Source: Rallus limicola
Lineage: Eukaryota; Chordata; Aves; Gruiformes; Rallidae
Assembly (NCBI GenBank): GCA_022605955.1
Contig: JAKCOZ010000005.1
Span: 48,609,762-48,673,761 of the forward strand
DNA: 64,000 nt
Direction of reading: 5' to 3'
Every line of letters begins with the position of its first letter. The stretch's first letter is position 1. Made by a program: the position numbers and the translations under genes. Positions 1 through 12,200 of the stretch are shown in pieces. Under the pieces are notes generated by a model that saw only the letters and a program-made list of their open reading frames with translations, ran no database searches and was not told the origin of the DNA.

Positions 1-3000
1 GAGTGGGCTTTGCCTTCCTGAGCAGAATTCCTGCATGCGGAGGGAGCAATGAGAAGCCCTGTGCTTTGCCAGGAACATGTCGCAGTGGCAATGGTGAGAG
101 GTGCTGCGGCCCCCACGAACTGCGTGAGAGGTCTCCATGGTGGATGCAGCACTCTCTCACAAGTCCCTGGGCCCAGTTCTGAGCTAATACAGGTCTGCAT
201 ATTCACCAAACTGGTCGGTTGGGCTGTGTTGGGTCTGCAGAGGCAGCTGGGCAGACCCCAGTTGATACCCTCCCTGGAATGTGCCCTGTCTGCAGTATGT
301 ATTGTGTGGTGGTGGTTGCTACCAGCTGCAACAGGGAGGAGTTTTCACTGAGCGTAGAGCTGAGTTCATTCTGCAGCAGACTTGATGGTGATTGCAGGCT
401 GCCACCAAAGGGGATATTCTTTTTTTCCACCCCAAGGCACAGTGACTAGCAAGGCAGACCAGTTCCCTCCAGTAAGGCAACTAGGAAATCACAGAAAAAA
501 AAAAAAATAAAAGTTTTCTGTTTGTGGGGGGAGTGAAAGCGTCCTTGTATGCGGCAGCCCCACAGGGCTGTAAAGTGTAATACTCAGCCATGGGGGTGTT
601 TCTAGAAGCACTGAGGCCAACCACAGGCTTTGAAATTCCTGGCACTGTATTATGCTTCTCACCCTATTTTCATGTATGTGCTGCTTTTTCCATTTCTGAC
701 TGTTAATTGAGGATTCCACCAGTTAATAAAAGCATTTGATTCATTAGCATTTCCGTAGAGGAGGAGGAAGTCTGACTTGTTTTTCTGAGTCTGAATGTGT
801 TGCTGTCTGATTAAGTAACAGCTACACCTTCAGAAGGCAACCTGGTGTACGATACAATCCACTCTTACCTTCAAAGAGCCTCCTGGCACCTGGAAAGGAA
901 GGGGTGTAAGTGTTAGGTAACTTCTCTCACTACAGACTCTCAATGTAAAACCCCACACGTGAGTGCTGTGATTTGGCACACAGAAGGTCTGATGACAGCT
1001 CTGTTGGCCTTGGCTTTACACACCTTCCTCTCCCTCCAGGAGCTTGTGAGGAGAGCTTTGCTGCAGCTCCGCAGCCTTCATGGATGGCTTCTCTGCATCC
1101 CACACACCAGGGAGCTTCTCAGATGATGGCTCTGCTTGGGGCAGCCCCACGAGCAGATGAAAGGAGCTCAGCAGCTTCAACTGGAGTCTGAAATCCTCTT
1201 TGTCGTGGAGCATTTAAGAACTACAGTTGCCTAGTTTTACTTTTGTGAGGGCCTAAAAATTTGCCTTAGAGGCCAGGGCCTCGCTCTGCTGGGTATGGTA
1301 GACGTACTATAGAAAAGGATGCTCTGTGCTGCTGAGCATACAGTGCGGGCTAGTGGTGTGGCAATGGCTAAAGAGAAGGGAAAAGTGATTTGAAGGGATC
1401 ACAGTAGACATAGTAACGTGCTGAACACTTTTCATTTCCCCTTGCTGTGGTAGTGGCTGCCCCAGCCAGTGCAGCCACAATGCAGCTCTCCCAAAGAGGT
1501 CACCTTCTGGAGTGAGGTTTAAAACCCTCGCTCCATGGGGTCATGTGTATGAGGCATCACTTGTGTGCAGCACTGCTATGACCTTCCTTGTTCTTTGGGT
1601 TGAGATGCTTGCTGAAAGATCCTGATCTCTACCCAAGTCAAACAGCTTGTACATTTGTTGCTGGCCAGATGGACCACACAGTTAAGAGTCAATAATTTAA
1701 ATCGTGTTTGGTATGTGGGTGTGTCCCAGTTGTGCAAGTTCTGCACCTTAATATTTGAAAAGATGAGGTATGGCTGAAGAGTAGTTAATGTAGCAGTCTG
1801 TAAGGAAGCTGTCCTTTGCTTTGAGGGTTACTACAGGGTAGTAAAAAATGATCATGGTGATTCTGGGCTTCCAGTGAAACCAGTGAATAGCAACGGAAAG
1901 GAGAGATGGAAAAGTAGCAGCTGACACATCAATTAGTCTTCTAAACTGTGGCAGCCATTTTCTTCTCAAACTGCCTAGTCCAAAAGAGCTTCAGAGGACT
2001 GTTGCTGAGGATTGACTCCTTGGCATTCAGTAACGCCACTGAACCATGAAAATGTGGAACAGAAACCCCATAAGACAATAAAAAGGAGCTTGAAAGCAAT
2101 GCTCTTCAAAGGCTTATCTGTGAAATACTCTTTGCATGTTTAACTTTCAGCTGAAGTCTTACAAAGGTTTTGGAGCCATTTGGATTACCAACATGCTTGA
2201 CAGGCTGGTGACATTGTCTATGTTTTTCATTTTGAAGACAATCATCTTGCTACCATGGAAATGTCAGGAGTCTGTCTCCAGAAGTGGAATTGGTGAGGAG
2301 CTGTTTTGGTGCCATGGACTTGCTTTCCCTGGACACCACTTCCTCACCCCGTGCAGGCTAACACAGTTTCTTTAGACCTGTTCCAGTTGACATCCATCCA
2401 GGACATGACCTCAGCACTCAGTTGATGCTGCTTTGAACTCAGTAAAATTCTGCGACTCCCTCCTGTTCTTCAAAGGAAAAAGGGAAAAAAATCCCTTGGT
2501 TATCTTGGGTTAGGAACCCAAGAAACAGGTTCACCTGATCAGCATCAGTAAATCAGAGAGAACAGTTCCACCCTTTGCCATGAGTGTCAGGGAAATCCAA
2601 TAAATGTTCAACCATCTTTTCCAGACATGGGTTTTTTTACTTGCATGTGTTTCAGAGTCGGTGCTTACTAAACAGTGAAGGCTCTTCAGTAATTTAGCTT
2701 CAGCATAAAGCTGCATCCCAGTTTTCTGTGAATGGGATGGCATTAGCCTCCAGAGATGGCCATGCAGAGACATTGCGATGGGGCATGTCCAGGGTGAAGC
2801 CAGGTCAGACAAGTCCAAGGTGAGCAAGGCCCGTGGCTGGGCACAGGCATGGCCATGCAGGTGTGCAAGCATTACAAGGGCCCCAGGCAAAATGTCAAGG
2901 TGGGGATGCCCCAGACTGGACTTCTCCCAACTCTTTCTCATACTGCTGCTTCTGTGCTGCTCAGCTCCAAGGTTTCAGCCACACTGTATTGGAGCTGACC

Positions 3001-3389
3001 TTGAACACGAGCAGCCACGCACCTGCGAGGTGGGGGAAGAGATGGCAGAGCCTGTTCCTGCTCCTGGGTCCCTGATACCTTCTGAGGCCAGAGCTGGGGA
3101 GTGCTGGCATTCCCACTGCTAATCTTATCTCATTACTGCCATGGTAGATGCATTTTCTATACAGCAAAGGGGGGTTTTCTCAAGGGGGAGGAGAGGATGC
3201 CAAAGGAGAGCTCTGGCCTGAGCCTAGGGTGCTAGGCACTTCAGCCATACAGCACAGATAAGGGAAGCATCAGCACCAGGAACTCCTCAAGGGGAGGTTT
3301 GTGGGGGTGCTGTACTATTCTCTCTGAATTTTTTGCTTGATACTGATTTTTTTATCTACCTGATATTAATAAACCCCAGCTGACAGCAC

Positions 3390-3397
3390 TGACGTCA
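3390..3397. promoter_or_regulatory. CRE palindrome TGACGTCA
   Basis: A perfect 8-bp cAMP-response element (CREB/ATF consensus) sits in an A/T-rich, homeodomain-motif-rich stretch (about 3340-3560, with TTAATTAATTAA-like runs). The motif is read directly. That it is a functional enhancer site is inference only. Confidence 0.3.
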
Positions 3398-4804
3398 ATT
3401 GAGTTTGGCTTTGGAGCTGTGCAATTAAGGTAGACATCTGGCATCTTAAAAAGAAACGCAAGGGAAGTACATTTCCCCAGGAGAATCCCAGCCCTGTGTT
3501 GTCAGGGGATTGTTAATAAATTATTAATTAATTAACGATCAAATTTTGAACACGGCAGTTCACATCGGAAAAGGCAAAATAAAGAGGCAGAGTTTTCCAT
3601 GTGGTCTCTGATGCTAGGCAATCTGCATTTGAAGCTTCCATCTCCTGCCTCTGTTGTCCCCTCAGCCTGGGCTCATATTCTCTGTCATGAGCCAGAGGAA
3701 CTGTGGGGCTCAGGGTGGTTGTGGTTGGTGGGCAAGCACACTTGGGGGGAAATGAGGAGCAGGAGCACAGCTGCAGTGACAGCAGAATACACTCTGCATG
3801 GGAAAGTCACGGGATTTTAAACAATCTCTTTTAGATTCTTATTTATCCCCTGGCGTTTAATCCAGGAGCTTGCATTCTTCCTGCCTTCTCCACAGACAGG
3901 ATGGCTACATTTTAGTTTCCATTTATTCTGCTGAAAGACTCCTATGTAAGATCCAGAATGCAGAAGAAGGGGCAAGTTTGAGAAAAGTCTTTTTGGACTT
4001 TTCACAAAATCAGAAGAACCATTTAAAACAAGTTGAATGATGTCAGCCAGGTCCCACAAGGATCAAGGCAGTAACCGAATCCACTCAAGCTACAGTCAGG
4101 AGCACACCACCTCCTGAAGAACATTAGGTGGAGCAGTACAGGAAAAGGGAAGGGAAAACTTTCTGTAAGGAAGGCAGGCTGGATGCTTCCCAGTGGAGGT
4201 CACCAAAGAACATCACCTTCACTGCACAAAGGGAGGAGCCAAAGCTTATAGCAAGCAGCACGACTTGCTGAAGTCAGGAGTCCCAAGATGGAAAAAGCAC
4301 CATGAACAATACTTGGGTGTAGGCAGAACTAATTTCCTGTGTGTTCCTCATGCTGATTAAAAATAAAGGGGGTGGAGGGTGCTGAGTCCACCTAGCCGGT
4401 TCCTGTTCAATCCTGATGCCAGAAGAGAAGAACAAGGCATTTAACTTTGGCAAAACAAATGCCATAGGAAGAAAGAGGTGCTTATGAAGCCCCTAGAGCC
4501 ACGCAGCCAGCCTCTCCTCACTAACCAGCCTTGGTGAACCTCTTCACTTGTACGAATCTGGAGGTGCTTTCAGTTTTGCATGGCCAGGTTTGGATGCCCA
4601 GGTGAAACTCCTGCTTGGAAGCTGTCCCTTGGGAAGGACAGGAGCATGCGGGATGGGAGGGAAACACAAGGAAAGCTGGGTTCAGCACCACGGGCATGGA
4701 TGGCTGCGTCCTGGGCCAGGTTTGCAAGCCAGGTGAAGGTGGCTGTGGTACCTGGGTGGTGGAGAGGTGAGAAGCAACCGGTGAGGCCTTCCTGTTTGGT
4801 GAAG

Positions 4805-4818
4805 CCAGCAGGGGGTGG
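4805..4818 (+). promoter_or_regulatory. CTCF-like motif
   Basis: CCAGCAGGGGGTGG fits the core CTCF pattern CCASYAGRKGGCRS except for T in place of C at position 12. A single motif match has a high chance rate in 64 kb, so confidence is low. Confidence 0.25.
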
Positions 4819-5587
4819 TTTTGTATGAATCATCCAGGGGGAACTCAGTGTTCTGGGTGGGAGGAGAAGTGGGAGTGCAGGTACTTGTCTGTCATGAGAG
4901 CCTCTCCTGAGGGCTTTGGGTGATGTGTGCCACAGAGCTGCAGCTGCGGAGCTTCACAAGCACAAGGCGCTAACTGCTGCAGCTTCTTGTTTTCCACATA
5001 GCCTTTTATGGCAGTGTCACTGCCTTTGTTCTGCTTCATTTCCTAGTGCTAGGAGGTGGGACTCGAAGGCAGAAAGAGGCAGTGGTACCATCAATTCCAG
5101 AAAACCTGTTCTGCAGGAAAACCTGCGGATGCACACAGGACAGGACAGGAAGGAGCGGCTGCACTCATGACCCAACCTGCCCTGTGCATAGCAGGCCAGG
5201 AGGGTGATCCAGGATGACAGGCATCTTCCTCCGTCCTCCCTGTTCCCATGAACCCATTGTCAGCCCTGGATCAAAGTAACCGGCTGCTGTTTGGGGCCTG
5301 GCTTTGTAACCTGTGAGGAGCAACTGGAGGCCACGTCTCCCCATGGAATGTTCTGCCTTTCCTGCTCCCTGAGACTTGCTCTGCGCCGGGGTTCAGCAGC
5401 CTCTGCCTCAGTTCAGAGCTGGCCTGTGACGAGGATTTTGGTGTCTGTAATGGGGATGCCCGCAGCTGTCGGTGTTGGTATTACGGAGAGGCTGGTGCCC
5501 TGTGGAGGTACCTGGCAGTGCCACCAGCGCTGGGAATTTTCTGACACTCGCTTTCCCTCCCTAAGCCTTCCCAGAAATGTCCCCAGG

Positions 5588-6050
5588 CACGGGAGAACCT
5601 GCCCGGGGCTCCCAGCCACGGCTGTCGCCGGGCCGTCAAACACGCCAGTACAACGGGCCGGCACCGCACGGCCTCCGCCATGCGCCGCAGGACACAGTCC
5701 AGGGGACCCGCACCCAGCCCGGGTGGCACCCGTGCCCTGAGCGCCCGCCGCCCGGGCAGAGAGGCGCGCCGCGGAGGCTGGCGCGGGACGCGGGAACGGC
5801 CCGCGGAGCCGTGGCGGGGTGTTTGGCCCTGCGGAGAGCGTAGGGGGGGACAAGGGGAGCTGGGGCCAGTCACCGGCCCTTCCCCCGGCGCCTGCGGGTT
5901 TCCCGGCGGGGCCCCACGCAGCGCGGCCGCCCCGCCCCATGCCCCGCCCGCTGCGCTGCCCCCGTACCGCCGCCAGGGGGAGCCCGCGTGCCGACGGCAC
6001 CGCCCTGCCTCGGACCCGGCCCGGAGCGTCCTTGCGGCGGCAGCTAACTG
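5588..6050. promoter_or_regulatory. Orphan CpG island, possible promoter of an unrecognised transcript
   Basis: The sequence becomes abruptly GC-rich and dense in CpG (many CCGG, GCGC and CGCG sites) compared with the flanks on both sides. It lies about 22 kb upstream of the MARK3 promoter. It contains GC-box-like CCCCGCCC at about 5930-5950 and a CTCF-like site at 5970-5983, and it ends directly against the (GGGAAA)n array. No protein-coding exon can be supported inside it. The long open frames across it arise from GC-rich sequence and from the stop-free hexamer. It could be the promoter of a lncRNA, an alternative MARK3 promoter, or a GC-biased segment without transcription. Confidence 0.6.
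5970..5983 (+). promoter_or_regulatory. CTCF-like motif in the orphan CpG island
   Basis: CCGCCAGGGGGAGC matches the CTCF core consensus with one departure (A for C at position 12). Its position in a CpG island raises plausibility, but binding is not shown. Confidence 0.35.
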
Positions 6051-6051
6051 A

Positions 6052-6211
6052 GGGCGAGGGGAGAGGGAAGGGAGAGGGAGAGGGAAAGGGAGAGGGAAAG
6101 GGAAAGGGAAAGGGAAAGGGAAAGGGAAAGGGAAAGGGAAAGGGAAAGGGAAAGGGAAAGGGAAAGGGAAAGGGAAAGGGAAAGGGAAAGGGAAAGGGAA
6201 AGGGAAAGGGG
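6052..6211 (+). repeat. (GGGAAA)n hexanucleotide array, about 20 pure units
   Basis: From about 6094 to 6211 the sequence is an uninterrupted GGGAAA array (roughly 19-20 units). The 5' side (6052-6093) is a mixture of GAGGGA, AAGGGA and GGGGAG variants, so the array is degenerate on the island side and homogeneous on the far side. All purines lie on the + strand. GGG runs spaced by AAA are ideal for G-quadruplex formation. A hexamer contains no stop in any of its frames, so it creates artificial Phe-Pro, Ser-Leu and Gly-Lys open frames. Confidence 0.97.
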
Positions 6212-9200
6212 TCCAAAATAAACACACAGGAAGAAACAACGTGGTCTCCTCTCTCTGTACCCACCAAGCATGCATCTCCTGCATGTTTCTGGTGGATAGG
6301 CACAAAACTGTGTTGGATGGAACGGGGTTCCACCCTCACACCCCCCTGCCAGCAGCTCCTGTAAGAGGCAAGGTCACAGCTGCCACAGGGCTCCAAAAGA
6401 CCGGAGCCTTGGAACGGGAAGGTGGCACAAGCAGCCACCTTGTCACCCTCTGCCCAGGATGGCTGGGGTGTCGGGGAGGTGCCTCTTTGGAAGGAAACCG
6501 TGGGGAGCTGTGTGATGGGGCAGACAGTGAGGAGAACAGGATAGCTACAGCTGCCTCTCCATCACACACAGCCTGACAGTCAGGAGGTATTTTCTTTCAG
6601 AAGGTGTATAGTGTGTCAGTGTTACAGCCATGGAAGACTTGCTTGCTAATACCATCCAGCCCATGTTACACAGGATGCTTTTAAAACCCTGGTCCATGTA
6701 ATCTCAGGTCAGGTGCTGGGAGGGCGGAATGATGCCCTTTATGTTGGAGGGTATATTCAGGCTGTACACAGCCTGCTTACCTTTGGCAACGCTTTTGTCT
6801 GTAAGAACAGCTACATCATCTCCACACGCAGCAGAGCAAATGCAGAGGATGCAGCTCCTGAGTCTGTTTCCAGGTAACACACCTGTGAAGGAGCCATTTC
6901 GTCAGCTGTGCTTGCCCAAATGCCACGTGCAAGGGGATCCTGCACACGGAGACGCCATGCTACTCTGCCTGCTCTGTCCTCCTGCTGCTTGGGGGGTTTA
7001 GCCTTCCTCCTCTGGAGTGGGATGCGGAGGTGGCACTGGGAAAGAGATGGTCCCATCTCGTGCAGCAGTGACTCACCACACAGCACTCTGCTGTGCCATG
7101 TTCCCTTCCCCCAGCTGCATTCCTGGTACCCAGGATGCTGTAATTAAACACCTCCAAAGAGCAGTGTTGGTATAAGGGGTACCCACAGCCGCAGGGAGCT
7201 GCAGGGAAAATACAACTAACAGCCTGGCAAAGTCATCCAGCTCCTGCCCAGCAGTCCATGGGAATGAAGCTGAGCATCTGTTTTTTTCCTCACTCTCCTG
7301 TGATGTTATTTTTCTATGATCATGTTGCACGCGGGAAGACATAAATGCAAAGCACAATAGCAAGAGCATCAGCCATGTGAGAGGAGAGAGCTCCCTGCAC
7401 CATCTCACCTGAAGCTCTCCCTGGACAGCAGGGTTGAGCATCACTGCCAGAGCAGTGAGGGAGGTGGCATAGAGGTGGTGGGATGAGTTAAGGCCGTGTG
7501 AGTTGTCTGCCCATGCAGAGTGTTGGGCACACCAGCTGCTCTGCCATCCCCCTGGCTCTGGCAGAGACTCATCCAGAAATTCTCTACCAACATCTGGCTG
7601 CATCCATGTAGCTCTGCCACGCATGGAAGGTGCAGCATCCTGTGGGAAGAGGTGAATTCACATCAGAGGATTTGCCTCTCCCCATGGGACACTGATCCTG
7701 CCTGTGCCCAGCAGAGGGGTTGACCAAGCTGCCCACCAAAAAACAGCTGCAAATCACCAGTGGGTGTAGATCTATGTGGCTGACAGCTCCGTGCATCACC
7801 TTATCACCTCCAGTTGATTCACCCAACCTTTCCCACCAGCATCCCTTCTGGATTCTGCTTGCCCAAGGACAATAGTATCACTGAGACACTTAAGTGGGCA
7901 TCTCCTTCTTGCCTAGGAACCGAATGGATGCTACTGTGTGGCTTCACAGTAGCTGTTGAGCATCAGGCAATCTCTGACTGGCATCTCTACACACAGTGAG
8001 CAGGGTAAGGTTCACCATAAATTTTGGGCGATGTCTTTTCTTGAAAATGGAAAAAAAATAAGTACTGATAAATGAAGGTGGTAGTGGGGAAAGATTTTTT
8101 TTTTTCCCCATGTGTACCTAACTCCTTCACACATGAGCATAGCCTGCATCTTCTGGGAGGGCTTTTAGGTGACTGTCAGACAAGTGAATTTATGGCCTTG
8201 CAGGTGTCAAGAAAGCAAAAACCTGACTGTCTGAGTCAGATTTGGGCAATTTTAATGTATATGAATTCCTCTCACTTGATACCTGAGACCAGATGTCCAG
8301 GGAAAGGCTGTTTGGTCCCAAGTCTCAGGGAGGTTGGACCAGTTGGACACCAAAGTAAAAAAGGCAGGTGATTCGTCATCCTGAGCCTGGGTGACATGTG
8401 CCATTTGTGGGGACAGTGTGAAGGCAGTGCCACTCATCACCCACAGCAGGACAGGGCGGCTCTTGGAGGGTCCCTGCAGTCCCCTTTCCCCCTTCCCGGT
8501 GCCCATGGCATTCCCTAGTGCTCCCATTCCAGGAGGGACTCACCAGACCCTGCAAATCTCAAGGGGGTCCCCGCATTTCTAAGAAGTGGATTTTCCCCAA
8601 AAAGTGGAGTGTGATGAGAGCTGAGTCTCCACATCCCTATTTTCCTGTCCGGTCCTAAAACATTAAACCCTAGTTGGGGCATTAACCCACTCCTTGTCTA
8701 GTCTTTCCCAGGCAGGTATTTTCTTCATGCTGCGCTGCCGATGGAGGCAGCAGGTTTCCCCCTCCCCACTCTCCCCCCAGCCCCCCCCCGGCTTTGATCC
8801 CAGCAGCTCTGGGAACTAAGCTTTGAAACTACAGTCATTTCACAGACGTGTTGATTAGGAAATGAAATTCCAAGAAGCAAATGACAACTCAGCTGCGCTG
8901 CTTGGCTCCACCAGGCTGGAGCTCCCCACCAGGAAATGTATTCTCATATATTTTTGACACATCCAGGGTGTTGTATTATTAATAAAAAATGCAGGCAGAA
9001 CTTCTTAAGGGAAAATGACTTGCAAAGGAACAGCTTCTTTCTTTCAGGTTTTCCTGTGAATCTGCTGTCTTGCTTGAAGACAGCTCAGTCCTCTCTCTCT
9101 CTCTCTCTTTTGCAGAGCAAAAATGCAGCTTGCATTTACCCCAGAGCAGGGACAGTCTCCTGGGCATGCAGAAAGACTCCAGGGATTCCTCTCCCCTAGC

Positions 9201-12200
9201 AGGTTGTTAATCAAGGTTTCCAGTTTCATAGGAAAAATTATTTACTGGAGGCTGAAGAGAGGGCTGGGGACTGGCATGGTTAATTCTACAGAGAAACAAT
9301 CCCCCAGCCTTGGAGTCCTGTGAGGACTTGTCTGTCCAGCTGGGATGGGCAGAGGACTAGCTGATGTGGCTGCCTCCACAGCCATACAGCGATTCCCAGC
9401 GGGTCTTTCTTATTCAAACACCCTAAAACCCAGCTCTGAAAAATAATATTCCCCCCTCCTGTGTGCATTAAGAGCATCATGGGGGTTTGGGGTGATCCTG
9501 AAGCTATTCTGGGTATACTGCCCCAGTGCTACTGGGAATGCAGGGATTGCCCTCAGCAGGGGATAAGCTTGGGCAGCTTTGCACTCCCAGTCTAAGACAG
9601 ATGGAATGCCTGGCTAGTCACCACCACAGTGGCTGGGACCTATCAGCCCTCACTGGGACCACAGCAGGGAGAAAAAAATATGGAGGTGGGTTCCCATTTC
9701 TGGAAACTGCTGTTTCCTTGGAATTGTGATGTCTCAGTGTCGGCCTGGAGACAGCTGCGGGGTGGCTCAGACTCTCCTGCAGGAGGGGAAACACCAAAAT
9801 GGGCTGTGCTTGTGCCGTGTATCCATGGGTATCCAGCAATAGTGGGGGTGGGCAACAGTTCAGACCTGCTGGAGGATCACAGCTGCATCAGTGGGGGAAA
9901 CTTCGGGAGGGGGTAATCATTATTTGCTTTGTCTCCAGCTTAAAGCTTAATGGGAGGTTTTTGAAGCAGGCTTGAAAGGAAGCCGAGGAGACATTTGCAG
10001 AACCTCTCTGCAAGCTAGAAACACCTCTGTACGAGGAAGGAGGGAGATAATTCACTGGGAAACATGGCAAGTATCCAGCAAAGGAGTGACCAGTCTCTGG
10101 TTGGCACCACAGGTTTGATGTGAAAAGGCTGTAAAGGACCTTCCAGGAAAGCAGACGGTTTTTACCTGGATGCAGTGAAGAGAGACAAGCTAGGGAAGCC
10201 ACACAAGGAAAAGTGTCAACACAATGAGCCAGGAAAAGAAACTGCAGAGGTGCTTTGAATGGGTGTGTGTGCTGGGACAGGGGGTCTACAGAGCCAGAGA
10301 GGTTGAAGCATATAAGATGAGAAATGATGCTGTCTGAGACTTGAAGGACTTTATCCTACTTTTCTCTAGCTTGGCAATTCAGAACTATTCAAACAGGCAG
10401 GGTCTGACCTCCAAACACTGAGTGGAGTTAGGCAGCAGCAGCCCTGTAGATCATCTGCCTCGCCAGCACAGAAAGGGTAAAGCTATGGGTTGCCTCCCTT
10501 CCCTTGGTGCTGCTTAAAAATCACTCAAAAAAATTAAAACCAGGGATCAGCCCTTACATCTGCAGCTTGTTCTGCACAGAATGCCCCGCTGGGAAGGGAG
10601 TTGCTGGCAAACTGCAGGAAACCTGTTTTGTGCTCCCCAGCATTCGTGTTGCGGCGGGGCCTCTCCTTCCCAAGCACGGAGGCATCCCCAAAATGCTGGA
10701 GGCTCATCTTCCCTGCAACGTGGGGGATGCAGGCAGAATGGGGGCAGGAGGTAGGGGTGCAGAGAGGGCAGGGGGTGGGAGAAAGCTGAGCAGCCCCAAC
10801 CCTGACTGCCATCCCCTGCAGTATGAATCTGCTCTGCTCCCTCCAGCTGGCTGCTCTCACCCATCTCCATTCCCATCCCCATCCCCATCCTGTCCCCCTC
10901 CCTGCAAAAAGCAGCTTGCAGGTGACATCTCTGACACCTCCAGCTCTCTCTGCACAATGCAGCTTTTCATCTCTGGCAGCTAACAGCAGAGCACTGGGGG
11001 AAGGGACTGTATGCCAAAGCCGCCAGTCTAAGGCACCTCCTTACAGCATTATGTACCCTCCTGCCAAGAGAAAAGGTTGGATATGTGGTCACAGCAGTGA
11101 CCAGAATGTCTCCCCTCCCACCATGCTGCAGGGGATGCTTTTGCCTGTGTGATGGGACAGAGGACAGAGCCGCTCTGTTTGGAGTGACACCACAAAAAGC
11201 CCGGGCTGGTGGCAGCCAGGAGCACGAGCTTCTGCCAAAGTCCAGTTACAGGAGTACACGGGGTAAGCAGCTGCTGTGCGGCACTGGAACAAAGGCAGCG
11301 GCTGAATTAATCTGCAGAAGGAGCCACCTTCCTTCACTCCTCTGTAAGCATCGGCTGAACCACGGCAGCCTGGGCTAGCAGGAGGGTACAGAGCTCTGGC
11401 TCACTTCCACTGGCTGCTGGGAATCTCGCTCCCCTCCTTCCAAAGGACACTGTAGCTCAGAGGAGCAATGGTGCTGTCCTAATTATGTTCTGTTAATGGG
11501 TGATCCTACATGCTGAATGCAGGTGTCAGACAGTAGCACCAAGGTAATGGATTTACCCATTGGGAGGGAGAAGGTGTCCTGGCATCCTGGCTCTCTTCCA
11601 GAGGATTGGAAGAACCCAAGTGAGGGGGAGAGGCTGAGCTTCCAGGGGATGCTGTCATCCTCTCTGGGATCTCCAGGAGCTAGAGTGCATCCTATCACAG
11701 ACCTGATTTAAAATGGAGCTGGTGTCCAGGACCTGGCGGTAGGGAGGTGGCAGTGGCAGGAAATTGTGCCATTGGGGCTTGGGAGACCCTGCAGAGCAGC
11801 GATGGATGCTCTGTCATGGGATACCCATGGGCCCAAACCCTTTCCCTGCCTTTTGCTGGTCAGCCTGCCAGGCAGCCCAGTAGCCGCCAAAGATGAACTG
11901 GTGGCCATGTCCACCTCTCTGTGGATTATTTCAGCATCTTTTGCTGAAATACAGGGGAGTGCTGAAGATGCAGGCCTGCTCTCTGGGGCTCCGAGCCTAG
12001 TGGTGATGATGCTCTGGTGTGCAGCAACTGGAAGGAGCTGCTGGGAGGACCTGGGGACCAGCCTGCAGCGGGGAGAGCCAGGCTCACCAGGGTTATGTTC
12101 CAGCTGAGGGGACCAGGTCTGCTTCTGCTCTCTTCCTCACGGATAAAATGGAGAATAAAGCTTGAGACTTAGCTGACTCACTGGGGAGCATAAAGCCAGG

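Larger units (their letters stand above)
1..5585. other. Intergenic flank upstream of MARK3, no gene recognised
   Basis: I see no supported exon, RNA gene or clear transposable element here. Open frames are all short (up to about 150 aa), have low-complexity or random-looking translations and match no family I recognise. The sequence is mixed in composition, with an A/T-rich patch at about 3.34-3.56 kb that contains a full CRE palindrome (3390-3397), and a CTCF-like site at 4805-4818. In other amniotes EIF5 is the upstream neighbour of MARK3 (established knowledge), but no EIF5 exon is visible. Confidence 0.6.

Noticed and set aside
2086..2092. AATAAA words in the first 5 kb as a possible 3' end of the upstream EIF5 gene
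   Set aside because: No EIF5 coding exon or terminal-exon sequence is visible, and AATAAA alone is too common.
5413..6438. 341-codon open frame on the minus strand with a long Phe-Pro repeat
   Set aside because: The repeat is the translated hexamer array, which has no stop in any frame. The flanks are GC-rich CpG-island sequence with no recognisable domain. The 274-, 181- and 75-codon frames over the same array have the same origin.
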